Below, in pieces: positions 46,860 through 56,581 of a stretch of DNA of 64,000 nt. The notes under the pieces are model-generated. The model was not told the origin of the DNA, searched no databases, and saw nothing but the letters and a program-made list of their open reading frames with translations. The stretch comes from Chitinophaga pinensis (lineage in GTDB: Bacteria; Bacteroidota; Bacteroidia; Chitinophagales; Chitinophagaceae), in the NCBI RefSeq assembly GCF_007896845.1, contig NZ_VOHS01000016.1:62001-126000 (forward strand). Direction: 5' to 3'. Numbering within the stretch: the first letter of the stretch is position 1; each line of letters opens with the position of its first letter. Both the position numbers and the translations under genes were made by a program.

Positions 46860-47378
46860 CTAACGCCAGTATCTGCCGGCGAATGGCCTCGCAGGAATAT
46901 CCTGATTACCAGCTATAAAGGCCCGGATCAGGCCATTGACATGAGTCAGGATCTCCGCCTCACTATTAAAAGTGCCCATAGGGCCATTCAATTTGATTGT
47001 CCCGTCGCCTACAGCGAAATTAAATTTTCTGCCATCTTTAAAATTGATCAAAAAACGATATATACCCGGTATCTGTAAACGTTGCTGACTGAAAGTCACG
47101 TTATCAAAGTCCTGTACGGGAAAACGTATTCCCTTCATATCGAATAGGTTATAGACGATCACTTGTCCATTCTCAAAGTACACCGAATAAGACCTGCGAG
47201 TAAATTTTATATAGGCGAATGACAGCAAAGCCCAGGCTAATATGGCAAACAAACTCCATGGCAAGTCTATCCCCACAAATATGAGGATTGGAGTTCCTAC
47301 TAACAAAATAATCGCTACCAACTGGTAAACTGGCGTATCATCATTCAATATCAACTGACGATTGGAGATATAACTCAT
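46860..47378 (-). CDS. small membrane protein of unknown function (PH-like domain)
   Basis: A 172-aa protein. Two adjacent hydrophobic segments (about residues 18-60) are followed by a soluble beta-rich region (SYSVYFENGQVIVYN, IRFPVQDFDNVTFS, YRFLINFKDGRKFNFAVGDG) that looks like the PH-like fold of YcxB-type bacterial membrane proteins. No specific family was recognised. It sits 50 bases upstream of the ThuA-like gene on the same strand and diverges from the SWIB gene. Confidence 0.7.
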   Translation of the reverse strand: MSYISNRQLILNDDTPVYQLVAIILLVGTPILIFVGIDLPWSLFAILAWALLSFAYIKFTRRSYSVYFENGQVIVYNLFDMKGIRFPVQDFDNVTFSQQRLQIPGIYRFLINFKDGRKFNFAVGDGTIKLNGPMGTFNSEAEILTHVNGLIRAFIAGNQDIPARPFAGRYWR

Positions 47379-47523
47379 TGTACAGGGATATATGTTTCTT
47401 TTTATTAATGCAGCAAAAGTAGCACAATTATTCTATCACTTTCTTTCTCAAAACCTTACAAAAGTCAATCGGGGCATAGTATTTGGTGTTGCGTGGGTAT
47501 TACAATCATAAAAAAGGTTTACA

Positions 47524-47844
47524 ATGCCTACTTCAAAACAAACGACAGCAAAACCAGCAGCAAAAACCACTACAAAAGCAGCACCTGCAAAAGAAGGCGG
47601 TGGAAAAGGATTGAAAGCCCCACTGACTCCAAGTGCAGACCTGGCAGCAGTAATCGGTAGTGATCCGCTGCCAAGAACAGAGATCACTAAAAAGATCTGG
47701 GATTACATTAAAGAGCACAATCTGCAGGACGCTCAGAATAAACGCCTGATTAACGCAGATGAAAAACTGAAGAAAGTATTCAATGGCAAAGACCAGATCT
47801 CTATGTTCGAACTGGCCAAAGAAATGAATCAGCACGTTAAATAA
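47524..47844 (+). CDS. SWIB/MDM2-domain protein
   Basis: A 106-aa protein. The N-terminal tail (about 1-30) is rich in Lys, Ala and Thr (KPAAKTTTKAAPAKEG), like histone-H1-type nucleic-acid-binding tails. The rest is a SWIB domain (about 32-106) with TPSADLAAVIGSDPLPRTE, KKIWDYIKEHNLQD and NADEKLKKVF. SWIB domains are known from eukaryotic chromatin factors and from Chlamydia topoisomerase fusions; stand-alone copies occur in Bacteroidota. Role probably DNA-associated, not proved. Followed by a strong terminator. Confidence 0.9.
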   Translation: MPTSKQTTAKPAAKTTTKAAPAKEGGGKGLKAPLTPSADLAAVIGSDPLPRTEITKKIWDYIKEHNLQDAQNKRLINADEKLKKVFNGKDQISMFELAKEMNQHVK

Positions 47845-47882
47845 GTTAACCTCGTTACCTTACTCAGCAAAGTGATATTCTC

Positions 47883-47915
47883 AGATTGCCGCCGTCAAGC
47901 GGCAATCTTTTTTTA
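47883..47915. terminator. terminator between SWIB gene and T9SS protein gene
   Basis: A 10-bp stem (AGATTGCCGC / GCGGCAATCT) with a 6-base loop followed by seven T. It overlaps the last bases of the convergent minus-strand gene. Confidence 0.9.
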
Positions 47916-49499
47916 TCTTACCAGCATCAATGTGCCCTGCTGTTGCATCGCCTGTTGCCTGCTATCCGTATAGGTCACTACCCACAGATAACCGCCCGCC
48001 GGCATACCAGCTCCTTTCTGCGTACCATCCCAGCCCATATCAGGATTGCGGCTTTCAAAAATCAGCTGCCCCCATCTGCCATACACCGCCATCCTGAAAT
48101 CACTCACAGCATCATGCACTTTCGCACGGAAAATATCGTTCATACCATCTCCATTCGGACTGAACGCATTTGGTATCAGCACCGCACATTCCCGACTCTC
48201 CTTCGACACATTCGTACTACCTCTTACCTCACACTGATGCTTGTCAGTAATGCGGTAAGTATATTCTCCTGATTCCAGCGGCACAATGATACTATCCGGT
48301 CCCGCCGGCACACCAGAGACTTCATACATATATGGCCGCGTCCCACCTGTTACCGCAAATTCCAGTTTCCCGTCTTTTACATTACTACAACTGGCCGCGC
48401 CGGTTTTTATTGATTGTACTTCCAACCGCTCTACTGCCGGTATGTTGAACTGCTTCACCTGCCATACACAGCTGAATACATCTTTCACCGCCAGATTATA
48501 ATCACCCGGTTGCAGATTTTCAAACACCGCGCTTTTCTGATAAGTAGCCCCTCCGTTCATACTGAACACATAAGGGTTTTCACCTCCTGATGCTACAATA
48601 GTGATCTTCCCCTTATCCCCATAGCAACGCAGTTCTTCCGACTGAATATCCGCTGTCATTTCATACTCACCAACCTGCACTTCGTCTGATGCTGTCGCAC
48701 CGGTCGCACTCGTAACCGTCACGCGATAAAGCCCTTTATCAAGATGAGATACCACCGGATCACTGTATCCGCCGGGCTCCCATTTATACTGATATGGCCC
48801 TTTCCCGGCAGTCACTTCCACAGCTACGCTACCCGTCTGCTGACCTTTACAGGTGTTATGCGCCGTTACTGAAATCTTCGGTACTTCGGCTATATAAGGG
48901 GAGAAATTATCGACCAGCACCGCTGAATATAATTGTTTACAGGTACTGTCCCGGTAGGGCCCGAATACAAAATATTTATAATCTTTTTCCGGCGTGAATG
49001 TCGCCTTGTACATACGCCATTCTTTGTGCGTAAAAGTGCCTGATTTCCATAAAATATCTCCTTTTTCACCCGGCGCATTTGCACCATAAATAACCATGCC
49101 TCCATAACACATGGGCGCTGAAAAATACCGTTCCGGAAAGGCTAATCCGAACGAAATGGTATACGATCTGTTGGCGCGCAAAGGTGTTACCAGTTCCTGC
49201 ATCACCCGTTCAGACCAGGTCGCAGAAGCGATCATCCCGATATATGTATTACCGTCCATCGGTGGCGTATTGACGCCTACCACACCCGGTTGTACATCAG
49301 GGGATTGTTCATAACGCTTCCACGGCGCTGGCGGCAGTAATGCAAGTAAAGGAGACTCCATTGACGGGTTTCCCAGCTCGATATCCTGGGCATGTACCTG
49401 ATTAAGGCCAGAAAACAATAAGATTAAACACAGCAATAGGCCACAGGCATGCATAACGCCTGCGGTAGCCCGCAGACATAAACACTCCGGCTTGTTCAT
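47913..49499 (-). CDS. secreted protein with SprB-like repeats and T9SS type B C-terminal domain
   Basis: A 528-aa protein. A long N-terminal part with signal peptide (LLLCLILLFSGLNQVHAQ) precedes a beta-sandwich region with a carbohydrate-binding or anchor-like look (about 45-200; GNPSMESPL, YTISFGLAFPE). Three PKD/SprB-like repeats follow (about 205-420; GKGPYQYKWEPGG, GGENPYVFSMNGG, GGTRPYMYEV), then the CHU_C gliding-motility C-terminal domain (IPNAFSPNGDGMNDIF ... GTLMLVR). It would be exported by the type IX system and attached to the cell surface. It shares organisation with the gene at 367-3040 and, unlike it, is intact. Confidence 0.9.
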   Translation of the reverse strand: MNKPECLCLRATAGVMHACGLLLCLILLFSGLNQVHAQDIELGNPSMESPLLALLPPAPWKRYEQSPDVQPGVVGVNTPPMDGNTYIGMIASATWSERVMQELVTPLRANRSYTISFGLAFPERYFSAPMCYGGMVIYGANAPGEKGDILWKSGTFTHKEWRMYKATFTPEKDYKYFVFGPYRDSTCKQLYSAVLVDNFSPYIAEVPKISVTAHNTCKGQQTGSVAVEVTAGKGPYQYKWEPGGYSDPVVSHLDKGLYRVTVTSATGATASDEVQVGEYEMTADIQSEELRCYGDKGKITIVASGGENPYVFSMNGGATYQKSAVFENLQPGDYNLAVKDVFSCVWQVKQFNIPAVERLEVQSIKTGAASCSNVKDGKLEFAVTGGTRPYMYEVSGVPAGPDSIIVPLESGEYTYRITDKHQCEVRGSTNVSKESRECAVLIPNAFSPNGDGMNDIFRAKVHDAVSDFRMAVYGRWGQLIFESRNPDMGWDGTQKGAGMPAGGYLWVVTYTDSRQQAMQQQGTLMLVR

Positions 49500-49672
49500 A
49501 GGATCGAAATAGTCAGGTTATTCAAATAGTATCATACGCGGGTCCATCCAAGCGTTTACCCAGACCCGGTCAGAATAAAGATATGTAAATAATTATTATT
49601 TATAATAATATTTAATCTGTAGCGGCATATTTCGCTATAGCAGTCTGAAAGACTGCACTATTTCAATGACAA

Positions 49673-50431
49673 TCAACAAGATAAGGCTACTGGTGTCTCG
49701 GTTAGCTTGTCATATAAGAATATGGTTTTATTGTTCAGTACGCAATAAAGAATATTCGTATCCAACTGCTGAGATGTGGAAAATACGGTAATGATGTTGT
49801 TCAGGAGTGCTACAGAAGCCTCAGTATCAGCAACGGAAACGTTGTCAAAGAAGTGATGATACTCCACAAGGATCTGACCAATTTTAATCCCTGATTCTAA
49901 AATGTCTTTTAATACGGCGTATTCAGCACCCTCGATATCTATCTTCAGGATATCTATGTGATCGTGTCCCAACTCCTTCATCAGGGTCGTTAGACGCTTT
50001 GCAGGTACTTCCACAAAAGCATTCCTGTTGTTGATCTCCATAGTGGAGTGAGAAATATGGTTGGGATTCTCTGGTTTGTAAAACTTCATCGATCCATCAC
50101 TATCAGACAGTGCTACACCCTTGTACAAAAACTCCGCTGGTAAAGGTTGTGCGTCCAGCCAGGTCTTCACTTCAGGTGTCGGATCAAATGCATGTATCTT
50201 CACGCCATACTTTTTGATCATGGAAAGATCAAACGTAATATCGTTACCAATACCTACAGAATACACAATACTCGCTGCATTGATAGTGCCAGATTTTATC
50301 ATCCACCCTCCGTAATCAGATCCATGCCTTTCCTGTGGCACTTTAATCTGTACGCGCGTTTTCGGTGCTTTACCTGAACGCATCTGCCATTCACGTTTTA
50401 ACATTCTCAGAACTTCCTTTACTTTACTCAT
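49673..50431 (-). CDS. FkbM-family methyltransferase
   Basis: A 252-aa protein. FkbM family signatures are IVYSVGIGNDITFDLSM (SAM-binding, VGxGxD-like), IHAFDPTPEV, KGVALSDSDG, and DILKIDIEGAEYAVLKD, the motif closest to the family name domain. It likely O-methylates a sugar or other group of the surface polysaccharide. It is the last gene on the minus strand of the 50-64 kb cluster, separated from the acyltransferase gene by an AT-rich 100-base gap. Confidence 0.9.
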   Translation of the reverse strand: MSKVKEVLRMLKREWQMRSGKAPKTRVQIKVPQERHGSDYGGWMIKSGTINAASIVYSVGIGNDITFDLSMIKKYGVKIHAFDPTPEVKTWLDAQPLPAEFLYKGVALSDSDGSMKFYKPENPNHISHSTMEINNRNAFVEVPAKRLTTLMKELGHDHIDILKIDIEGAEYAVLKDILESGIKIGQILVEYHHFFDNVSVADTEASVALLNNIITVFSTSQQLDTNILYCVLNNKTIFLYDKLTETPVALSC

Positions 50432-50446
50432 TACAGCGATTTTTTT

Positions 50447-50515
50447 AATTATAATTGCTTTTTTTAATTATAATTTATTTTTCACATTATAATCGATTTT
50501 TTTATAATTATAATT
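50447..50515. repeat. three copies of AATTATAATT upstream of the FkbM gene
   Basis: The palindrome AATTATAATT occurs at 50447-50456, 50466-50475 and 50506-50515, each preceded by a T run. It lies between the acyltransferase gene and the FkbM gene, so it may be a promoter or DNA-bending region for the latter. Confidence 0.5.
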
Positions 50516-50530
50516 GCCCCGCTTGTAAAT

Positions 50531-51721
50531 TTATTTTCTCAGCTTGAGTAAATAAGGGATAGCTTTCCATGACACTGTAGAGCGTCCTCTGAAAAATGCC
50601 AGTAATTTCTGCGGCCAGTACTTGTCCATACAAGGACGTTCTATTAACACAAAATATACAGCTGATATAGTCAGAATCAGAAAGATCTGCAGCACGTTAA
50701 ATAAAGCCAGATTAAGATAAATAGAGTCAAAAAGAAGCCGCTGATAAACTTATTTCCGAACGCAGAAATAATGACCGTATGCCACAGATAAATTGAATAA
50801 CACATACCCCCGATCGTGAAAATAACCCTGTTCGTCAAAAACCCATTTATAAACCCATGAAACAAACACAGGTAATTAAAAATAGCAATTACCACAAACA
50901 GACCCATATTCAATATCAGATCAGGATCATTATTGGGTAGAATCATCTTTAATATAAACACGAGCATTAAGGCAGGTATCCCTATCGCCCATACCCACGA
51001 CTTTTTAAGCGGCAGGCTGGTATTGGTCACCTTCAGATCCGCGAGTAGAAACCCTGTCAGGAAGTACTGAATGGAATCTATGATCGTACGGTATGGCAAC
51101 TGATAAATACTTCTTGTAAAAATCATCAGCACACATATCAGCACTATATGGTTCTCCGTTTTGTAGCAGACAGCAAAAACAATCTCGCCAGCAGTGGTGC
51201 CATAATATAAAATTGTACCTCCACTTCAAGACTCCACGCGACACCATTGACTAATGGTAAAGTGTACCTGTCCCAGATAAGATTGTGTGTATATGTTAAC
51301 GATGCCATGAGGCTCGGCAGCAATTCACTGAAAGTATATTTGTGCAGTACATATACCATTACAAAGAAAGTATAATCATGCATAACATATATGGCGGCTC
51401 CAGACGTGTCAGCCTTCTGACAAAATAAGACCGCAATACTACCTTCTTTCCATCCCCCAGATACTGTTGGCAAATGGCAACCCAAGGATATACCCACTAA
51501 TGACAAAAAACAAGGACACACCAATACCTCCGCCATGCAGCATATAACCGCAAAGTGACAACCACTTATCCTGCTGGTGTAAAATCTCTTCTACCTTGTC
51601 AACAAAAAGCCGTCAATGTGTGCAATCACAACAGCAAATATGGCTATAAACGCAAGCCGTCTACTTCTGGAACAAACTTCCCATTAGAAGTAATTCTGTT
51701 AAAAATGGATAATGGTTGCAT
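50531..51721 (-). CDS. acyltransferase 3 (OafA-like) membrane protein, frameshifted at six runs
   Basis: The gene is broken in six places but can be rebuilt. ATG at 51721 starts with MQPLSIFNRITSNGKFVPEVDGLR and, after added single bases, continues FIAIFAVVIAHIDGFF, GVSLFFVISGYILGLPF, RRLTRLEPPYMLCMI, GVAWSLEVEVQFYI, YSIYLWHTVI and VLIERPCMDKYWP. Stop at 50531-50533. The span of 1191 bases plus six is 399 codons. Missing bases lie in runs at about 50729-50733, 51159-51162, 51363-51369, 51454-51458, 51604-51608 and 51648-51650. It is a ten-helix membrane O-acyltransferase that decorates surface sugars. Catalytic His in AHIDGF and the R/E-rich helices are kept. Confidence 0.82.
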
Positions 51722-51761
51722 GGTTATTTGATAATATTGGTTACGGGAAAAAATAGCTATA

Positions 51762-52306
51762 TCAGGTAACAATACTAAGCGGAGGTATATTCGTCCAGTC
51801 TTCGATTCTGACATTTCTCATAATAACAGCGCCGGCGCCGATAGTAGCACCTTCTCCGATGATCGCTCCACCACCGATATAACTTCTGGGACCTATATGT
51901 GCGAAATCGCCTATGGAAACTTCATGATCTACGGCACAACCAATGTTGAGGATAACATGCCGTCCTATATCTACGCCTGCCTGTACAATTGCGCCGGGCA
52001 TTACTACAGTACCCTCTCCGACACGCACATAACGGGTGATAAAAGCCGCGTTGTCGATAAGTGTACAAAAATTATGTTCTACAAAGGATACAATTTTCTT
52101 TCTGATAAGGTTATTACCGATAGCGATCACAAGCGGACAGTCACGCATAAATACACTATCATATTTCAATACCGTCTTCTCTCTGAATTGCTCGTTTAAT
52201 GTCGCATTATCATCAAAGAACGCCGCAACTGTATAATTATTTTGAGGGCCAGTTCTTCTATTGTCAACGCATGACCTCCTTTGCCATAAATAAGACATGG
52301 GCTCAT
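51762..52306 (-). CDS. NeuD/PglD-like sugar O/N-acetyltransferase (frameshifted)
   Basis: Start ATG at 52306 reads MSPCLIYGKGGHALTIEELALK, the NeuD/PglD N-terminal Rossmann-like GKGGHA motif, then, after one added base in the run at 52240-52243, NNYTVAAFFDD and on. Restored length 181 aa. A C-terminal left-handed beta-helix of hexapeptide repeats follows (VVMPGAIVQAG, GRHVILNIGCAVDHEVSIGD, IGEGATIGAGAVI). Such enzymes transfer acetyl groups to amino sugars. As sequenced, the frame of the preceding transferase reads through into this gene and mimics a fusion. Confidence 0.82.
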
Positions 52307-53266
52307 TGTTTTCATTTAAACGTGGCTGCATCAGCTTTCCTTTAAAGCCGATATAAATGAGCACCAGCGGCAGTAAGATCAGTGTGCCTCTCAACCAGTC
52401 CTGATGAATGGTCCAGTGAGTGTTCAGCAGCAACACAATTATCAAAATTTGTACCAGCGCATAAACAGTAGCTACCAACAAATGGGGTACCTTTTGCTCA
52501 TTCACCAGTATCTGATAGAAATGCAGCCGGTGTGCCTTAAAAATATTTTGTTGCAAAATAAGTCTGTGTATGATAGTAAGAATAGAGTCAACACCATAGA
52601 CGCCAAGGAATAATATATACATCCAATTGCCTGTTGTGAGGATCAGATCCAGCAACAATGCTACAATCCAAAAAGCAATCGTTACACTGCCCACATCTCC
52701 TGCAAAGCAAACAGCCTTCACCCGGAAGTTAAAAACAGAAAGACCACACACGCGATCATTGGTATCCATATCATATCCTCTGCTATAAACGGTATCTGAT
52801 ATACATTCACATACTGCAGGCCCGCCAGTATCACCAGACTATACAAGCCCGTAATACCATTGATGCCATCCATAAAATTGTAAGCATTGATAATACCAAT
52901 CACCAGTATATACAAGGGAACGATCACCAGTATTGGTAAAGCCATCACCTGCAGATAAAGAAATAACAAGGTGACCGCTACCATATGAAATAACAGCCGC
53001 ACCTTATTAGGCAGCGTATAAATATCATCAAGGAAACTTATCAATCCAATGACCAGAATACCCGTTACCGGCAGCCAGAACGCTGTAAAATGCGTACACA
53101 ATACCACCAGTGCCGCCATAATGAATACAATACCTCCGCCCCTGATCGTCACGTTTCTGTGTGAACTCCGCTCATTGGGCTTGTCAATAATGTTATACCT
53201 GTCCGCTATCTTGAAATACACCGGTAATAACACAAAGAATAATATAGCAACTGCCAGATACATCAT
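52237..53266 (-). CDS. WecA/WbpL-type undecaprenyl-phosphate glycosyl-1-phosphate transferase (frameshifted)
   Basis: Restored by one T at 52731-52735 and one base at 52240-52243, it has 343 aa and ends at TAA 52237-52239. Start ATG 53266 overlaps the preceding stop by four bases. About ten membrane segments. Family motifs of the MraY/WecA group: DKPNERSSHRNVTIRGGGI, GLISFLDDIYTLPNKVRL, YNFMDGINGITG and, after repair, FNFRVKAVCFAGDVGSV. It transfers a sugar phosphate to the lipid carrier, the first step of polymer assembly. Position after a WbpV-like reductase matches WbpV-WbpL gene order in O-antigen loci. Confidence 0.87.
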
Positions 53267-54185
53267 AATACAGACGATAACTTGTCAATAACCCGGGAAG
53301 GCTGCCAGTTAAATGCCCGTCTTGCTTTCCCGTCGTCAAAAGTCAATGTGGAAGTAATTTTACGTAACTTATCACTATTTACCGGCGCACGCTTTCCCAA
53401 CAGATTCCCTACGCCGGCAATCACCTTCGCCATACCCATCGGTATTGCTGAAGGGGGCTTTTTCTTCAGCGCCGTCGCGATACAGGTCTCCAGTTCCCTG
53501 AAACTCGGATGATACCCATCTGTCAGATTATACACCCCTCCCTCCTTCATCGCTACCGGTATCACAGCCGCTACATCTCCCGCCCATACCACGCTTTTGC
53601 GTGCCGCTGCCTCACCAATACTCAGGTACCTGCCGGAAGAGATCCCACGGATCATTGCCCCCAGATTACCGGGAGGCTCCGGACCCGCAATCAGCGGTAA
53701 CCGTAATATCAGCAACTGTACATCACGCTGCCCGCACCATTCGGTCAGATAATGCTCTGCCTGAATCTTGCTTCTGGCATAAGGGGAATCGCCATTCAAC
53801 GGATGCAGCTCATTGATCATATTTCCCTCATCTACGCCATACACAGCAACTGTACTGATAAATACAAAATAAACGGAATGGCATCTGATGCTTCCAATGA
53901 CTCGCACAGATGCACCGTACCATATAAATTCACTTTATAAAACTCATCTGCCTCTTCGGGAGATGTAGGCACTACATGCGCCTTTCCGGCACAATGCACC
54001 ACTACCTCGCATGCCGGCAGTTCCTTTGATTTCTCTCTGGAAAGATCCATCTTCACATGACTTGTCTGCCCATATTCAGCGCCATTACGTCCTATCGTTG
54101 TCACATTATATTCAGATCGTAGTGTATGCAGGATCTCCGTGCCCAGAAAACCGGAAGCTCCGGTTAATAGCAAAGACGCTTTCAT
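53263..54185 (-). CDS. NAD-dependent sugar epimerase/reductase, WbpV-like (frameshifted)
   Basis: 307 aa after restoring one T in the run at 53866-53869. SDR fold: N-terminal LLLTGASGFLGTEIL (nucleotide binding), VVHCAGKAHV, ISTVAVYG, the catalytic YARSK (Tyr-xxx-Lys) and the substrate region LILRLPLIAGPEP. It resembles reductases that make N-acetyl-quinovosamine or fucosamine from a 4-keto intermediate (WbpV, QdtA-related). The assignment to WbpV is inferred from gene order next to the initiating transferase. ATG at 54185 overlaps the upstream GT stop by four bases, showing translational coupling. Confidence 0.82.
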
Positions 54186-55405
54186 GATACTGTAAGTATT
54201 TGCGCATACTTGTCAAGGATACGCTCTTTGGAATATACATTTACCGCCAGACTACGGGCGCGGACGCCCTTCGCTTCCAGCTCGGCAACTGATGCCATAG
54301 AAAAGCTGTTAAAGAAACGCAACAGGCCTTCTTTGTCGGTCAGCTGAAAACACCAGCCGACCCCATGCTCTTCTACCATCTGCCCTATTTCTCCGCTACG
54401 GTCGCCAATATAAAGGATCGGTTTACCCGCCGCAAGAATGTTATATGACTTGGAAGGTACGCCTAACCCTACCATACCATCCTGTAACGATACAATACCA
54501 ATATCAGATGCATTCAGGAAATGCTGCTGTTTGCTTCTCGGAAAGGAGTCCAGCATACTTACATTCGTCAGCTGATGCGCTTCTACATAATCCTGCAGCT
54601 CTTTTTTAGAAGCCCCTTCACCAATAAACATAAAATGCAGCAAAGGGTTCCTTACCTCCCGGATAATAGCAAAAAGCTCCTGTAAACCCTGTACCCGCCC
54701 CAGATTACCGGCAAACTGAAAGATGATCTTCTCGCCAATATGCAAGTCCTGTACAAGGCCGTTGACCGTTTTTTTCTCCGGACTGATAATCTCAATATCC
54801 GCCCAGTTCTCAATGATATGAATCAATGGCCTGTGCGTATATTTAGCCATCTTTTCTTCGAATAAGGCCTTCATATCCCTGCCCAATACCAATAACACCG
54901 TCATACGACTATAAGCAGCGTTAAATATGCTTTTCAGGAAGCGGTAAGGCAGACTCCCCGGTCTGACCAGCTTCGCCACCACCAGATTCTCCGGAAAAAC
55001 ATCATGTACGATCGTATAACAACGCAAGCCCTTCCAGCGACAAATGCGTGCCGCCAATAGTAACAACGGCGCCGGATTGGTCACCAGCAATACATCATCT
55101 CCTTTCTTCGCTTTACGAAACAAGGCAATAGCCAGCCGCAGACTGATCAGCACCAGCCGCAAAGCCCGTTGTAAGAGTTTATCTTTGTTCAGATTACCTG
55201 CCTTCACACGGGTAATCTCGATATTCTCCAGGCCATGTGCATCTGACATGATCTTCGACTGCTGATAAGCGGCCGGTCCGCAAAGCACATGTACTTTCCG
55301 TTTCCCCGCTACCTGCTCGCTGATCTTGGTCATGATGTAAGCAGTAGACGTCTCTTCCGGAAAAAACAACTCTGTAACTACCCAAAATGTTTTCTCCCTG
55401 ATCAT
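54182..55405 (-). CDS. GT4 glycosyltransferase, WbuB-like (UDP-L-FucNAc transferase candidate)
   Basis: A 407-aa GT-B enzyme (start MIREKTFWVVTELF at 55405, two bases after the preceding stop; a further ATG at 55429 lies inside the upstream gene). N-terminal domain with VVTELFFPEETSTAYIM, C-terminal donor site with FQFAGNLGRVQGL, FIGEGASKKEL and GLGVPSKSYNILAAGKPI. The position directly after capG (fnlC) is the wbuB position in E. coli-type L-FucNAc loci, so it is a candidate L-fucosamine transferase. Sugar specificity is inference. Confidence 0.85.
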   Translation of the reverse strand: MIREKTFWVVTELFFPEETSTAYIMTKISEQVAGKRKVHVLCGPAAYQQSKIMSDAHGLENIEITRVKAGNLNKDKLLQRALRLVLISLRLAIALFRKAKKGDDVLLVTNPAPLLLLAARICRWKGLRCYTIVHDVFPENLVVAKLVRPGSLPYRFLKSIFNAAYSRMTVLLVLGRDMKALFEEKMAKYTHRPLIHIIENWADIEIISPEKKTVNGLVQDLHIGEKIIFQFAGNLGRVQGLQELFAIIREVRNPLLHFMFIGEGASKKELQDYVEAHQLTNVSMLDSFPRSKQQHFLNASDIGIVSLQDGMVGLGVPSKSYNILAAGKPILYIGDRSGEIGQMVEEHGVGWCFQLTDKEGLLRFFNSFSMASVAELEAKGVRARSLAVNVYSKERILDKYAQILTVS

Positions 55406-55406
55406 A

Positions 55407-56558
55407 TCACTGATTTTTGCTCCATACAACCCTGTTTATGTAATCAGTATAAGACAGTATAATTCTCACTACTTTATCTGCTACATTCGGCATACTGTAA
55501 TCACTCACCTCCCGCAACGTGCGCTCCTCACCTCTCTTTTGTGCTGCCAGTTGTACAAGTCCCTGCATGATACGCTCCGGATGAAGCCCCACCATCATCA
55601 CAGATGCCTCTTCCATCGCTTCCGGCCGTTCATGTGCCTCGCGTATATTCAAAGCAGGAAAATTCAGAATAGACGATTCCTCGGATATCGTTCCACTGTC
55701 CGACAACACCGCTTTTGCATGTAACTGTAAGGCGATGTAATCACTCAACCCCATCGGTTTCATCAGCTTGACAAGCGGATCAAAGGTCACGCCTTTTGCC
55801 TCGATCATCTTCCTTGTACGCGGATGTGCAGATACTATCACGGGATAACCGAATTGCTGCGCAATACCATTCAAAGTCGTTACAAGATGATCGAAGTTTC
55901 GATCTGAGTTAATATTTTCCTCCCTGTGCGCAGATACAACAAAGTACTGCTGTTCCTTTAACTCAAGCGTCGTCAGTATCCCTGATTGCTTTACTTTAGG
56001 CAGATAGTGATGTAATACCTCATACATCGGACTACCCGTTTTAATGACCCTGTCCGGTGACAATCCTTCCCTGAGCAGGTACTCTCTTGCGATGTCGGAA
56101 TAAGTCAGGTTAATATCGCTGATGTGGTCCACTATCTTACGGTTCGTTTCTTCCGGTACCCGCTGGTCAAAACATCGGTTCCCTGCTTCCATATGGAAGA
56201 TCGGGATCCTTCTCTTCTTGGCCGGAATCGCACAAAGACAGCTGTTCGTATCTCCCAGTACAAGGAAGGCATCTGGTTGCTCCGCTTCCAGTACCGGGTC
56301 GATCTTAATAAGGATCTGACCGATTGTTTCCGTGGCCGTCTTTCCCGCCGCTTCCAGAAAATGGTCAGGCTTACGCAGTCCAAGGTCTTCAAAGAAGATC
56401 TGGTTCAGCTCATAATCATAATTTTGTCCCGTATGCACCAGCACATGTTCTATAGCTTCGGATTCATCCAGTTTTGCCAGTACTCTGGCCAAACGTATAA
56501 TTTCAGGGCGGGTTCCTACAACAGTCAGTACTTTCAGTTTCTTCATTGTGTTACTCAT
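55407..56558 (-). CDS. capG: UDP-N-acetylglucosamine-type 2-epimerase, CapG/FnlC subgroup
   Basis: A 383-aa non-hydrolysing 2-epimerase (GT-B fold). It starts [19 protein letters not shown] and has [46 protein letters not shown] (here in two parts: [15 protein letters not shown] and [10 protein letters not shown]) and [16 protein letters not shown]. The wording [11 protein letters not shown] and [16 protein letters not shown] is characteristic of the CapG/FnlC group, which acts on UDP-2-acetamido-2,6-dideoxy-L-talose to give UDP-L-FucNAc. It follows capF by 23 bases, and the next gene starts two bases beyond its stop. Confidence 0.88.
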   Translation of the reverse strand: MSNTMKKLKVLTVVGTRPEIIRLARVLAKLDESEAIEHVLVHTGQNYDYELNQIFFEDLGLRKPDHFLEAAGKTATETIGQILIKIDPVLEAEQPDAFLVLGDTNSCLCAIPAKKRRIPIFHMEAGNRCFDQRVPEETNRKIVDHISDINLTYSDIAREYLLREGLSPDRVIKTGSPMYEVLHHYLPKVKQSGILTTLELKEQQYFVVSAHREENINSDRNFDHLVTTLNGIAQQFGYPVIVSAHPRTRKMIEAKGVTFDPLVKLMKPMGLSDYIALQLHAKAVLSDSGTISEESSILNFPALNIREAHERPEAMEEASVMMVGLHPERIMQGLVQLAAQKRGEERTLREVSDYSMPNVADKVVRIILSYTDYINRVVWSKNQ

Positions 56559-56581
56559 AACTGGTTTATACGCGATTCTTT

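Noticed and set aside
52237..53266. A natural fusion of WecA-like transferase and NeuD acetyltransferase
   Set aside because: One missing base in a four-base run explains both the missing stop and the broken acetyltransferase start.
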